Positions 25,904-35,035 of a stretch of DNA of 64,000 nt are shown piece by piece; position 1 is the stretch's first letter, and each line of letters begins with the position of its first letter. The DNA is from Herbaspirillum sp. YR522 (GTDB lineage: Bacteria; Pseudomonadota; Gammaproteobacteria; Burkholderiales; Burkholderiaceae_D), in assembly GCF_000282575.1 (NCBI RefSeq), contig NZ_AKJA01000117.1, positions 1-64,000 of the forward strand, written 5' to 3'. A model generated the notes under the pieces. It had not been told where the DNA came from and did not search any database. It was given only the letters and a program-made list of their open reading frames with translations. The translations under genes and the position numbers were made by a program.

Positions 25904-26986
25904 TCAATGCAGCTTTATCTCGTAGCAGATATCGGCCCGGTCCTGCGTCTGGGCGCGCGTGGCGACGAAACTGTCCCATCCCAGCCGGCCCCCGCTGCGC
26001 TGTGCGCTCAGATCGACGCCGCGCACGTCTTCGGCGCGAAGCACCAACTGGATCTCGTATTCGAGCGCCGAGCCGGTGAACATGCCCAGCATGCGCGAGA
26101 GCGCTTGCGATCCCGCCGCGCCGGGCAGAAACTGCTCGAAATCGGCCATGGGCAGCGGTCCGATGCGCAACCGCATGCGCAGGTCGCGTTGCCAGACACG
26201 GGCACCGGCCATGGCGCTGCCCAGCGACGAATTGGTTGCGCCCAATGCGGTCTGGTGTTCGCGCGGCACGTCATACCAGCTGCCGACGAATTGCTCGACC
26301 TGCAATGGCACGGAAAAATAGTCGCCCAGCACGCGCTGCATGTAGAAGGCCGACGCCGGGCGCTGGCGCAAGGCACCCGCAAAATGCCCCAGCGACTCGT
26401 CGTGTATGCCACGACCATCGGCTTGCAGCAAGCGCTCGCGCAACGATGGAAAACCCAGTCCCGCCAGCGACATCAGCAATGGCAAGAACTTGTCGCGGCG
26501 TCCTGCTTCGTATTGGAAGGCCAGACGGTACTTGCTCCATGCCTGGTAGAACAGGCCCAGCGAACGGGTTGAAAACGCGTCGAGAAAGGCCCTCGGCCCT
26601 TCGTCGCGCTGTTCGGCCTGATGGCGGGCAATGCGTTCGGTGTAATGCGCCGGCATCGACCCGCTGCCGCCCAGGAAACCCATGAACGTCGGCGTCAACC
26701 TCACATATTTCAGTTCGCCGCTACGCAAGGCGCGTCCCATGTCGGCCACCGAGCCCTGGGCTTGCGGCGGCCAGGTGTCGATATGCTCGATTTCACTGGC
26801 CGGGAAGCCGAGCACGGTACGATTGGCAAAGCGCAGGAAATCGCTTACCGCACGCTCGGGCGGGACGCCATTACGCTTGAACCAAAGCTCGATCATGCGC
26901 ACCGCCTGGAAGAACTGGAAGCGGTGCGGCGCAGCGAACAGGCGCTCGATTACGCTAGGCTCAAATCTCCGCTGCGTGGCTTGCAT
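25904..26986 (-). CDS. tssG: T6SS baseplate protein TssG (ImpH/VasB)
   Basis: A 360-residue protein with the family opening IERLFAAPHRFQFFQAVRMIE and the later motif FMGFLGGSGSMPAHYTE. TssG forms a heterotrimer with two TssF and is a wedge component of the baseplate. The start at 26986 overlaps the end of tssF by 37 bp, so the two are coupled. The C-terminal end (RADICYEIKLH) lies 63 bp before clpV. Length is close to the family norm. Confidence 0.94.
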   Translation of the reverse strand: MQATQRRFEPSVIERLFAAPHRFQFFQAVRMIELWFKRNGVPPERAVSDFLRFANRTVLGFPASEIEHIDTWPPQAQGSVADMGRALRSGELKYVRLTPTFMGFLGGSGSMPAHYTERIARHQAEQRDEGPRAFLDAFSTRSLGLFYQAWSKYRLAFQYEAGRRDKFLPLLMSLAGLGFPSLRERLLQADGRGIHDESLGHFAGALRQRPASAFYMQRVLGDYFSVPLQVEQFVGSWYDVPREHQTALGATNSSLGSAMAGARVWQRDLRMRLRIGPLPMADFEQFLPGAAGSQALSRMLGMFTGSALEYEIQLVLRAEDVRGVDLSAQRSGGRLGWDSFVATRAQTQDRADICYEIKLH

Positions 26987-28794
26987 TTCAACAACTCCTC
27001 CCCTGTTCTTTTCGAGTACACGCTCAACTGCGTAAAGCTGTTGGCCTGCACGTACAGCCCCATGAAACGATCGATCACGCCGGCAAACGCGTGCAACCCG
27101 CTGCCGACAAAGCCTTCTTCATCCAGCGTCAGCTTGACTTCGATACCGCGCACCAGGCTGGCAAAGGGCTTGCCGGGCAACCAGGCAGTGGCCGCCTTGT
27201 GATCGAGTGCGGCAATGGCGCCGATCTGGCGTTGCGAAATCGGCGAATTCGACAGGTCGTACAGGGTCAGCATTTCCTGGAATGCCGCCAATCCGGCACG
27301 CACCAGCGACAGGTGATTGAGCGAAAGATGTGAAATGAGTCGCCAGTGGGCGCCACGTCCCCGCTCGAACCGGGCCGGCAATGTCGGCTTGCGCAGCAAC
27401 GCCACCGAGCGCACCACGCCGCCGCCTTCGAGCTGCAGGTCGCCGCCCTGCAAACCATAGGTCAACAGGGCCGGCAAGTCGCGATTGGTGCACGTCAATT
27501 CGATACTCAAGGTATCGGTCTCGACATGCGCCGGATCGAAATCGATGTCGACGATCGATATCTCGGTCTCGTAACCGGGGCTCTTCAAGGCCACCAGTTC
27601 ATCGCGACGATAGGCCCAGTAATGGCCTTCGCGCTGCGGCGACTGGCCATGGCGCAATGAGTAGAACGGCCGGAATTCGGTCACCGACTCGCCCTGAGGC
27701 GTCTGCCTTACCAATTGCACGGAATCGATCGAATAGACTTCGTAACCGAATGCGCGACGGGAATCCGCGACGACCGGATAGTAAGCGCCGGCATGCGTGA
27801 TCCGGATCGGATCGCCACGCTGGCGAAAAAGGTTGATGACCGGCGTGCAACCCAGCAGCAGGTTATCGGCGGTGGTTGCACCAAGTTGACGCGCGATGTG
27901 CGAATCGGCCCTGAGACCGGACATGCCCAGGTGCAAGGTAAAACTCTTGGCGCCGGCAGGCAGCGCTGCCAGTATCGACGCTATGTCGACATCAAAGAAA
28001 TTGAATTTCTCGGGAAACGAAAAATACTCGGTCAACAAGCGGTAGGCCGGATGCGAACGCGCAGGGAATTCGATCAACGCGTCTTCCTCGGCGAAGCCCA
28101 CTTCCGACAGCGGCGGCTGGCGCAGTGCGGTCCAGCGTCCACTGCGAGGGATCTCGACCCAGGCCGAAACGGTGCGCATGAACAGGCTGTCGCGTAATGC
28201 GGCGCAAAACGACGCTTCGCCATCGATGAAGACACGCAACGCGCCCAAGCCCAATTGGGCCAGCGTCACCTGGTCCGACGCGACCTCGATGGTGAGCGAC
28301 AAGGACGAGGTGACCGACGTCGGCAGCACCACCGCCTCGGGCGCCGCAATGATGGGCGAAAAACTGGCGCTGGCCATGCGGATCGGCGCCACGGTCACGT
28401 CGTAGACAGTCTGGAATTTGCAGGTCACGCCCTTGACCTGGCGCGTCGACAATGGCGTACCACGCGCGATCTTGCCGGCAGTGGTGAGCTGCGAAGCCGA
28501 CGCCGAGTAATCCATGCGGGCGATCGAGCAGGACGGGAACGGACGCAGGTAATGCGGATAGAGCACTTCGAACAGCGCTTCCGTGAACTCGGGATAGTCG
28601 TCGTCGAGACGCTTCGACACCCGCGCGTTGAGCAATGCATACGACTGGATCATGCGCTCGATGTGCGGGTCTTCACAGACCTCGCCCGACATCAGCAGGC
28701 CGCCTGCGATCTTCGGGTAGCGCTCGGAAAACTCCCGCGAATAGCGACGCAGGAAACTCAACTCGCGCTCGTAATAGGGCAGCAGCTCTTGCAT
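26950..28794 (-). CDS. tssF: T6SS baseplate protein TssF (ImpG/VasA)
   Basis: A 614-residue protein. It opens MQELLPYYERELSFLRRYSR with EFSERYPKIAGGL soon after, the standard TssF start, and continues with DPHIERMIQSYALLNARV. TssF is the main baseplate wedge protein together with TssG, TssE and TssK. Its ATG is directly adjacent to the tssE stop, and its end overlaps tssG. No truncation or unusual extension is seen. Confidence 0.96.
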   Translation of the reverse strand: MQELLPYYERELSFLRRYSREFSERYPKIAGGLLMSGEVCEDPHIERMIQSYALLNARVSKRLDDDYPEFTEALFEVLYPHYLRPFPSCSIARMDYSASASQLTTAGKIARGTPLSTRQVKGVTCKFQTVYDVTVAPIRMASASFSPIIAAPEAVVLPTSVTSSLSLTIEVASDQVTLAQLGLGALRVFIDGEASFCAALRDSLFMRTVSAWVEIPRSGRWTALRQPPLSEVGFAEEDALIEFPARSHPAYRLLTEYFSFPEKFNFFDVDIASILAALPAGAKSFTLHLGMSGLRADSHIARQLGATTADNLLLGCTPVINLFRQRGDPIRITHAGAYYPVVADSRRAFGYEVYSIDSVQLVRQTPQGESVTEFRPFYSLRHGQSPQREGHYWAYRRDELVALKSPGYETEISIVDIDFDPAHVETDTLSIELTCTNRDLPALLTYGLQGGDLQLEGGGVVRSVALLRKPTLPARFERGRGAHWRLISHLSLNHLSLVRAGLAAFQEMLTLYDLSNSPISQRQIGAIAALDHKAATAWLPGKPFASLVRGIEVKLTLDEEGFVGSGLHAFAGVIDRFMGLYVQANSFTQLSVYSKRTGEELLKCKPRSGDLSLA

Positions 28795-29283
28795 TTAGAT
28801 TCCTATGCGCGTCGGACGCGTCTTGCTGATCGAGTACTGCAACGTCGACGGCTGCAACACGGCGTCGAAGCTGACTGCCTCGCGCGCAGCATTGACCACC
28901 AGCAAGGCGCTGATGGCAAAATTAAGCCGGTTGATGGCGCCTTCGCGTATCTCGAGCGTAGCGCGCACATTACGCAGACGAGGCTCGTGGCGGGCGATGG
29001 CCCCTTCCAGCGAACGGCAGATGGCATTGCGATCATCGATGCTGGCCAGGCTCATGCCGGCGAAATCGTTCAACCCGTAGGCCACAATGGATTTTCCGCA
29101 TTCGGGGAAATTCTTGAGCAGATCCTCGGGGATGACCGCGCGCGTGTTGAGCATCGCCTCCAGGTCGCGTGCTACGGTATCCTTAAGTTCTTCTATCGAC
29201 AGGCGACTGATGACGGGATTGGCGGCTGACCTTGCGCTATCGTTCATCAGGCGATCAAACAGGCTGGGGGCGAAGCCTTTCAT
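28795..29283 (-). CDS. tssE: T6SS baseplate protein TssE (gp25-like)
   Basis: A 162-residue protein homologous to the phage T4 gp25 wedge protein. It starts MKGFAPSLFDRLMND and contains the conserved run VIPEDLLKNFPECGKSIVAYG and the ending IRYSISKTRPTR-like segment. TssE starts sheath polymerisation on the baseplate. It lies downstream of hcp after a 122-bp gap that holds no gene, and its stop abuts the tssF start. Confidence 0.94.
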   Translation of the reverse strand: MKGFAPSLFDRLMNDSARSAANPVISRLSIEELKDTVARDLEAMLNTRAVIPEDLLKNFPECGKSIVAYGLNDFAGMSLASIDDRNAICRSLEGAIARHEPRLRNVRATLEIREGAINRLNFAISALLVVNAAREAVSFDAVLQPSTLQYSISKTRPTRIGI

Positions 29284-29405
29284 ATGCCTTATCCGATTGT
29301 TATTGATTTGCGCGTTTGATGCGGTTCTTCATCGTGCGCCGGCGTTCGGGCGCAGATGGACGCGACTGGCACGTACACGACTAATGTCCATGCCAGTCGA
29401 ATGCC

Positions 29406-29897
29406 TTAGATGACCTTGTTGGTCGACAGGTCCCAGCCACCCGAGGTGTTACCCGCGGTACCGCCGTCCTTCTTCTGCTGTGTGTACTTCCACTTGACCG
29501 TGGAATACTTCAGGCCAACGGTCTCGCCCAGGATCTCGCCGGCCTTGATCGATGGCGACACGCTGCTGATGAGCACATTGGTCAATTCGATCTCGAAATA
29601 GCGAACGCGCTCGCCCTTGCCGTCGGCTCGCATGAACTCCAGCTTGGCCTTGGGAATGGTCTTGCCCGAGGACGAATTCTGCAGCAGCAGCGGCGACGAG
29701 AGGTCGGCCACCTTGGTGATCAGAATATCGGTGTGCTCGCAACGCTCGGCGGTATGGCCGCCGGCGGTGGAAGCCGTCGCAGATTTTGGCTGCAGGACTT
29801 CCCAGTCGACGGTCTTGCATTCGATCCAGTCCTTGTGAAGGTCATCGGTCGATTCGCCTTTGATACCGTCAATTTGCAGATAGACGTCAATTGCCAT
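29406..29897 (-). CDS. hcp: T6SS tube protein Hcp (TssD)
   Basis: A 163-residue Hcp1-family protein. It starts MAIDVYLQIDGIKGESTDD and contains the expected TSIKLWEL-type core as CKTVDWEVLQP, then GHTAERCEHTDILITKVADL. The C-terminal end KWKYTQQKKDGGTAG is typical. Hexamers stack to form the inner tube that is propelled by sheath contraction. It lies 33 bp downstream of tssC. Hcp is usually made in large excess; no separate promoter can be identified in the short gap. Confidence 0.96.
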   Translation of the reverse strand: MAIDVYLQIDGIKGESTDDLHKDWIECKTVDWEVLQPKSATASTAGGHTAERCEHTDILITKVADLSSPLLLQNSSSGKTIPKAKLEFMRADGKGERVRYFEIELTNVLISSVSPSIKAGEILGETVGLKYSTVKWKYTQQKKDGGTAGNTSGGWDLSTNKVI

Positions 29898-29929
29898 AAC
29901 TTATCCTGTGAAGAGTGAGGGAGTGAAAG

Positions 29930-31423
29930 TCAGGACTTGCTTGCCTGCGGCAACTCCGCCACCAGGCGCAGCGACACAGACAACTCATCCAGCTGAAAAT
30001 GCGGACGCAGGAACGACACGGCGCGATAAACGCCTGGCCGTCCCGGCACTTCCGACACTTGTACGGAGGCCTCCCGCAGCGGAAACTGCGCCTTGGCTTC
30101 CTGCGTGGCGTTGTCATCCAACAGCACGTATTGGGCGATCCAGCGATTGAGAAAATCTTCCACATTCGATGCGGCGGCAAAGCTGCCGATCTTGTCGCGC
30201 ATCATGGACTTCATGTAATGCGCGATACGCGATACAGCGAAGATGTATTGCAGCTGGGAAGACAGCACTGCATTGGCATTGGCGGCATCGGTGTTGTATT
30301 TCTTGGGCTTTTGGGCCGACTGGGCGCCGAAGAACGCGGCATAGTCCGTGTTCTTGCAGTGGACCAGCGAAATGAAGCCGAGATCGGAGAGCTCTTTTTC
30401 GCGGCGATCGGTGATGGCGATTTCGGTCGGGCACTTGAGCGCCACTTCGCCTTCGTCGGTCTTGAAGGTATGCGTGGGCAAGTCTTCGACCAGTCCTCCG
30501 CCTTCGACGCCCCGGATGGCAGCGCACCATCCGAAATCCTCGAAGGCCTTCGTCAGCTTGGTACCGAAAGCGTACGCGGCATTGCACCAGAGATATTTAG
30601 AGTGGTCGCTGCCATCGACATCCTCGACGAAGTTGAAGCCTTCGACGGTGGTGCCATCCTTCGGGTTGTAAGGCAGGCGCCCCAGGAACCGCGGCAAGGT
30701 CAGGCCGACATAGCGCGAATCCTCGGATTCGCGGAACGACTTCCACTTGGCGTATTCGACCGTGTCGAACACCTTGGAGAGGTCGCGCGGCTTGCCGAGA
30801 TCGGAATACGTTTCCAGGCCGAACAGCTCCGGCGATGCGGCCGAGATGAATGGCGCATGCGATGCTGCGGCGATGCGCGACATCTGCTCGATGAAATACA
30901 TGTCTTCCGGCTGGCGGGTAATTTCGAAGTCGCCCAGCAGAGCGCCGAAAGGCGCGCCGCCGAAGGTGCCGAATTCCTCTTCGTAGACCTTCTTGAACAT
31001 GGCGCTCTGGTCGAACTCGAGCGCGGAGTTGAAATCCTTGACCAGTTCCTTCTTGGTGGCATTGAGAATCTTGATTTTCTGATTCTCTCCAACGGTGGTG
31101 TTCCTGACCAGATAATTCAGGCCGGTCCAGCTGCCTTCCAGTTTCTGGAACTCGGGCGCATGCATGATGGCGCTCACCTGCGCCGACACCAGGCGATCCA
31201 GTTCGGCAATGCGGGCATCGATGGTGGCAGACAGGTTGTCGGAGACGACCACCGTGCCATCCATGACCTGATTGACCAATTCGGAAATCAGGTCCTTGGC
31301 ACGTGCATGCTCGGAAGTGGACTTGGCGACCTTGCTCTGCTCGACGATATCGTCGAGCAGGCTAGCGCCGGGCGCATCGGCAGCAACCGCGCCTACAGCT
31401 TCTGGATTGAGTTGAGCGGACAT
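29930..31423 (-). CDS. tssC: T6SS sheath large subunit TssC (VipB)
   Basis: A 497-residue protein. Family landmarks are LEGSWTGLNYLVRNT, YEEEFGTFGGAPFGALLGDF, FGLETYSDLGKPRDLSKVFD, ESEDSRYVGLTLPRFLGRLPY and, near the end, VQVSEVPGRPGVYRAVSFLR. With TssB it forms the contractile sheath. It follows tssB by 11 bp. The ORF is intact and of normal length. Confidence 0.97.
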   Translation of the reverse strand: MSAQLNPEAVGAVAADAPGASLLDDIVEQSKVAKSTSEHARAKDLISELVNQVMDGTVVVSDNLSATIDARIAELDRLVSAQVSAIMHAPEFQKLEGSWTGLNYLVRNTTVGENQKIKILNATKKELVKDFNSALEFDQSAMFKKVYEEEFGTFGGAPFGALLGDFEITRQPEDMYFIEQMSRIAAASHAPFISAASPELFGLETYSDLGKPRDLSKVFDTVEYAKWKSFRESEDSRYVGLTLPRFLGRLPYNPKDGTTVEGFNFVEDVDGSDHSKYLWCNAAYAFGTKLTKAFEDFGWCAAIRGVEGGGLVEDLPTHTFKTDEGEVALKCPTEIAITDRREKELSDLGFISLVHCKNTDYAAFFGAQSAQKPKKYNTDAANANAVLSSQLQYIFAVSRIAHYMKSMMRDKIGSFAAASNVEDFLNRWIAQYVLLDDNATQEAKAQFPLREASVQVSEVPGRPGVYRAVSFLRPHFQLDELSVSLRLVAELPQASKS

Positions 31424-31434
31424 GGCGATCTCTG

Positions 31435-31935
31435 TTATTTGGAGGTTTGCTTGCTGAGTTCCTGCAGTTTCTCGGTACTGTTGAGTACGTCGCTGAGGAT
31501 GTCTTCGAGCTTGTCGTTGCCCGCGATCTTGTTACGCAGGTCAGCCAGCTTGGTGCGCGCCTCGAGCAGCTTGCGCAACGGCTCGACCTGCTGCACGACC
31601 GATTCTGGACGAAAATCATCCATCGACCGGAATTTGAGCTCGACCGCGAATTCTCCACCCTTGTCGGACAGCTCGTTGGCCACCCGATAGACAGCGCGTG
31701 GCTCGATCCCCTTCATGACTTCATCAAAGTTGTCGGGGTCGATATTGACGAACTTGCGTTCTTTCAGCCGCGGCTGAGGCACTTCCGAATTGCCGCCAAA
31801 GTCACCGACCACGCCGGTGACGAAGGCCAGCTCTTTCTTCTCGATTGCATCGCCAATCTCGACGTCATAGGTCATCTGGACCCGAGGTGGCCGGACCTTC
31901 TGAAGTTTCTTCTGGATGCTTTCTCTTTTTGCCAT
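31435..31935 (-). CDS. tssB: T6SS sheath small subunit TssB (VipA)
   Basis: A 166-residue protein beginning MAKRESIQKKLQKVRPPRVQ and containing MTYDVEIGDAIEKKELAFV, VGDFGG and FVNIDPDNFDEVMKGIEPR, all typical of TssB. It pairs with TssC, and the C-terminal helix (LEDILSDVLNSTEKLQEL) is the usual sheath-handshake region. It is preceded by an 86-bp gap after the TPR lipoprotein gene, which runs in the same direction. Confidence 0.96.
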   Translation of the reverse strand: MAKRESIQKKLQKVRPPRVQMTYDVEIGDAIEKKELAFVTGVVGDFGGNSEVPQPRLKERKFVNIDPDNFDEVMKGIEPRAVYRVANELSDKGGEFAVELKFRSMDDFRPESVVQQVEPLRKLLEARTKLADLRNKIAGNDKLEDILSDVLNSTEKLQELSKQTSK

Positions 31936-32021
31936 GACTACTCCGCTTCGGTTTAAGTTACGCGGCCACTTCCGTTAGGAAGAGGCCGGATAAAAGCAGG
32001 CTCGAAAGCCCACTCCCTGGC

Positions 32022-32648
32022 TTATTTGAGATTGCCAAAGGGATTGGGGCCACTGCCACCAGTGCTGGTCGCGCCGCCTGCGGCGTCGCCCGAAGTCGTC
32101 GCGGCGGGCGCAGCCTTGCGCTGATTGCGCGAACGCGTCTTCGCTACCGGTGCAGGCTTGGGAGGGGGCACCAGTGTGGTCTCGCCAAGGTTTTCACGCA
32201 GCATCTTGGTCAGGTCCTGGGCTTCTGTCTTGACCGATCCGTTCAGCGCATTCTGGGTGCGCAGATCGTTCAGGGACTTGGTCGCCAGGCGCAGACCGCT
32301 GACGGTAATGATGCTGGTGGCCACCTTGTCGGCGGGATCGCGCTTGAGCGCCTCCTGTGCATTGACGATCGCATCGCTGTAGTCACCGGCATCGAAGCGG
32401 ATCTGCGCAATGCGCAACCATGGAGTCTTGTCAGCAGGATAACGGGTTGCCACTGCCTTGAGCACCGTGACTGCCTCATCCGACTTGCCTTCCGCCTGGG
32501 CGGTGTTGGCTTGGGCAACCCCGCTTTCCAGCGTGTTCTTGGCCTCTTCTTCCGGCTTGGGCTGCGGCGCCTGACTTGCGCACCCACTGAGTACCGCCAA
32601 CATCAACGCTGGAATGATCAAGCCTGTTTTTATTTTGCTGACGCGCAT
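32022..32648 (-). CDS. TPR lipoprotein of the T6SS locus
   Basis: A 208-residue lipoprotein. The start at ATG 32648 is supported by AGGAG 9 nt upstream; an earlier in-frame start at 32705 lacks one. The signal peptide is KTGLIIPALMLAVLSGC, with lipobox LSGC and the lipidated Cys at residue 24. Two TPR-like helical repeats follow (EAVTVLKAVATRYPADKTPW and GDYSDAIVNAQEALKRDPAD). The last ~50 residues are Pro/Ala/Gly/Lys-rich and probably disordered. Small TPR proteins occur upstream of tssB in many betaproteobacterial T6SS clusters. Their role is not settled. It is the first gene of the long minus-strand tss operon. Confidence 0.82.
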   Translation of the reverse strand: MRVSKIKTGLIIPALMLAVLSGCASQAPQPKPEEEAKNTLESGVAQANTAQAEGKSDEAVTVLKAVATRYPADKTPWLRIAQIRFDAGDYSDAIVNAQEALKRDPADKVATSIITVSGLRLATKSLNDLRTQNALNGSVKTEAQDLTKMLRENLGETTLVPPPKPAPVAKTRSRNQRKAAPAATTSGDAAGGATSTGGSGPNPFGNLK

Positions 32649-33003
32649 ACCGAGTTGCTCCTTTTTTGCATGTATTAAATCCACACACACGTGAGGGACG
32701 TGCATGCATAGGTTAAAGACAGCCTCTACCGCAGACTGACTTATCTTTTTAACAATGAGAAAACTAAATGTATTAGCCAGGAAAAATACGTACCCGAGCG
32801 CACTTTTTGGCGGCGATGTGCTCCAATCGCGACTGTCAGGGTTCTCCCCGAGTTAATAATTTTTGTAACTTGAACTTTATGTTGCCCAAACGTATCGCAT
32901 AGACCAGCATCCGTAGGTGCAGTTCCTTGAAGTGTAAAAACTTATTAAAAAAATTCGAGTCCTGATCCAGGGCTAAAACAAGGTAGATACAGCTGGGGTT
33001 GAG
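32649..33003. promoter_or_regulatory. Divergent intergenic region between the two halves of the T6SS locus
   Basis: This 355-bp A+T-rich gap separates the minus-strand TPR lipoprotein-tssBC operon from plus-strand tssJKL, so it should hold both promoters. No gene is visible. A degenerate CpxR-like pair, GTAAA at 32934-32938 and TTAAA at 32945-32949 with a 6-nt spacer, lies 55 bp before tssJ. I see no convincing sigma-54 element. Confidence 0.5.
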
Positions 33004-33633
33004 GTGAAAAATAATTTAATTGGCTTTCTATTAACATCAATTGTAGTTGTCATGATTTCAGGTTGTGCAGCGGTCGGTGCCGCATCCGCGGTAGCTTCCG
33101 TCGGAAAGTCCACGCTGGAGGCGCTAGGACTGAAGAAACCGGATACGCCAGAGGTGCCCGATGCGATGAAGCAGCCACGCACGGTGCCCATAAAGTTGCA
33201 TGCAAGCAAGGCATTGAACCAGGATAGCCAGCGACGTGCACTGGCTCTGGTGGTTAAAATATATAAGCTCCGGCAGAACATTAGTTTCCAGCAAGCGTCA
33301 TATGACACATTCCTGAACGCCCAGAAGGAAAAAGAGGCCCTCGGAGCAGATCTTCTCGAGGTAAAGGAAGTCACCCTGGTTCCGGGCCAACGCTACGAAA
33401 TCTCCGAAAAAGTTACGTACGAAGCCGGGTATATCGGCGTTGTGGCGCTATTTGTGAGCCCTGACCCGCAGCGCTGGAGGGCGACCTTCAAGGCCGACGA
33501 TTCCGAGAAGAACGGTATTCTCGTCGGCTTGCAGTCATGTTCCCTGACGATCGGCGCGGGTGCCGCTGCGGTGGATACGCAAGGCAAGCCGCTGGAAAAG
33601 AACCTGATGTTGGCACCAGTGCAGTGTCGTTGA
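33004..33633 (+). CDS. tssJ: T6SS outer-membrane lipoprotein TssJ (VasD)
   Basis: A 209-residue lipoprotein starting at GTG 33004, with GGGG and GAGG just upstream. The signal peptide is FLLTSIVVVMISGC, with lipobox ISGC. An Ala/Val-rich linker is followed by the TssJ transthyretin-like fold: KLHASKALNQDSQRRALALV, VVKIYKLRQNISFQ, LVPGQRYEISEKVTYEAGYI and WRATF. TssJ sits in the outer membrane and binds the periplasmic end of TssM. The N-terminal linker and a C-terminal tail (~15 residues) make it longer than the usual ~170 residues. It begins the tssJ-tssK-tssL operon. Confidence 0.92.
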   Translation: MKNNLIGFLLTSIVVVMISGCAAVGAASAVASVGKSTLEALGLKKPDTPEVPDAMKQPRTVPIKLHASKALNQDSQRRALALVVKIYKLRQNISFQQASYDTFLNAQKEKEALGADLLEVKEVTLVPGQRYEISEKVTYEAGYIGVVALFVSPDPQRWRATFKADDSEKNGILVGLQSCSLTIGAGAAAVDTQGKPLEKNLMLAPVQCR

Positions 33634-33688
33634 AAATCAAACAACAATTAGATGCAGCTATATCAACTAACAAAACGGGGCAAGACAA

Positions 33689-35035
33689 TTGAAACACTCT
33701 AATAAAGTCCTCTGGGGCGAAGGCCTGTTCCTGCGCCCGCAACATTTCCAGAGACAGGACCACTACCACGAGACCCGCCTGCACCAGACTGCATCTGCCC
33801 TGAATCCGTATGGCTGGGGCGTGGGCTCGCTCCAGATCGATGTCGATGCACTTAACAATAATACGTTGCGCATCCTTGAATTGTCGGCAATCTTCCAGGA
33901 CGGTGAGATCTACAAGGCGCCCGACAGCGACGACCTGCCCGACCCTGTTGAGCTTGCCGATATTCCGCTGGCCCAGCAAACGGTCACTTTCTATGCCGCC
34001 CTGCCGGCCCTCAAGAGCTTTGGCGGCAACTTCGCCCCCGCTGCCGGCGGCAATCACTCCACGCGTTACCTGCAAGACAACATCGAGACTGCGGACCTGT
34101 TTACCGATGCCGCAAAAGCCGAAATGGCGTACCTGAAAAAAGCGGTGCGTATCGTCTCCGAAAACGAACCACGCGATTCTCTGGTCTGCATCCCCGTGGC
34201 TCGGCTGCGTCGCGCCTCTTCGGCGGGCTTCGAGCTGGATCCCGCGTTCGTGGCACCGAGCCTTTCGATCAACGCTTCGCCACTGCTGTTCTTACGCCTT
34301 CGCAGGTTGATGGACGCTTTGCAGGCAAAGGTCAGCGCCTTGTACGGCCATCACCGGGAGCCGAGCAAGAATGTGGTCGAGTTCCGCTCTGGCGATATCA
34401 CTTCGTTCTGGCTATTGCATACCTCCAGCACCGCCTACGCCAACCTTTCCCACTATCTAAACAATCCGCTGCTGCATCCGGAGCGACTGTATGAACAGTT
34501 GCTCAACCTGGGTGGATCGCTGATGACTTTTTCCAAGAACTTTTCGCTGGCGGACCTGCCTGCCTATGACCATCGTGACCCGGGCCCGTCATTTGCCAAG
34601 CTCGATGGCATCATCCGCGAGCTGCTCGATACGGTCATCTCGTCGCGCTACTTTGCCATTGCCCTGACCGAAACCAAGCCGTCCTATCACCTCGGCATGC
34701 TCGACTCGGGGAAGATCGACGACAAGACCAATTTCTACCTGGCCGTCAATGCCGACCTGCCCGCCATCGAACTGGTCGAGGTGGTGCCCCTGCGGCTGAA
34801 GATCGGCGCGCCGGAGGACGTCGAGAAATTCGTGCTGGCGGCGCTGCCGGGCGTGAAACTGGTGCACTCGCCGCAGGTGCCTGCCGCATTGCCGGTTCGT
34901 CCCGATACGTATTACTTCGCGCTTGAGAACAAGGGCGCGATGTACGAGCGCATGTTGCAGGCGCAGTCGATCTGCATCTATGCTCCATCCGGCATTCGCG
35001 ATCTCAAGCTCGAACTTCTGGCGGTGACACAATGA
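33689..35035 (+). CDS. tssK: T6SS baseplate protein TssK (ImpJ/VasE)
   Basis: A 448-residue protein. TTG 33689 with GGGG 8 nt upstream gives the family start KVLWGEGLFLRPQHFQRQD; no ATG lies nearby. Later motifs are VCIPVARLRRASSAGFELD, FAKLDGIIRELLDTVISSRY and ALENKGAMYERMLQAQSICIY. TssK connects the baseplate to the TssLM membrane complex. It overlaps tssL by 4 bp (ATGA). Confidence 0.95.
   Translation: MKHSNKVLWGEGLFLRPQHFQRQDHYHETRLHQTASALNPYGWGVGSLQIDVDALNNNTLRILELSAIFQDGEIYKAPDSDDLPDPVELADIPLAQQTVTFYAALPALKSFGGNFAPAAGGNHSTRYLQDNIETADLFTDAAKAEMAYLKKAVRIVSENEPRDSLVCIPVARLRRASSAGFELDPAFVAPSLSINASPLLFLRLRRLMDALQAKVSALYGHHREPSKNVVEFRSGDITSFWLLHTSSTAYANLSHYLNNPLLHPERLYEQLLNLGGSLMTFSKNFSLADLPAYDHRDPGPSFAKLDGIIRELLDTVISSRYFAIALTETKPSYHLGMLDSGKIDDKTNFYLAVNADLPAIELVEVVPLRLKIGAPEDVEKFVLAALPGVKLVHSPQVPAALPVRPDTYYFALENKGAMYERMLQAQSICIYAPSGIRDLKLELLAVTQ

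Noticed and set aside
23372..26572. A very long plus-strand open frame (about 1066 codons) opposite clpV and tssG
   Set aside because: It is antisense to two well-identified genes, has no family motif and no initiation signal. Long antisense frames are expected opposite G+C-rich genes. The same applies to 21190-23190, 36275-38383 (minus), 41019-42629 and 51961-54450.
32649..33003. Sigma-54 promoter for the T6SS operons
   Set aside because: TGGCGGCGATGTGCT at about 32807-32821 has GG and GC at the wrong separation (9 instead of 10 nt) and lies in an unsuitable position.
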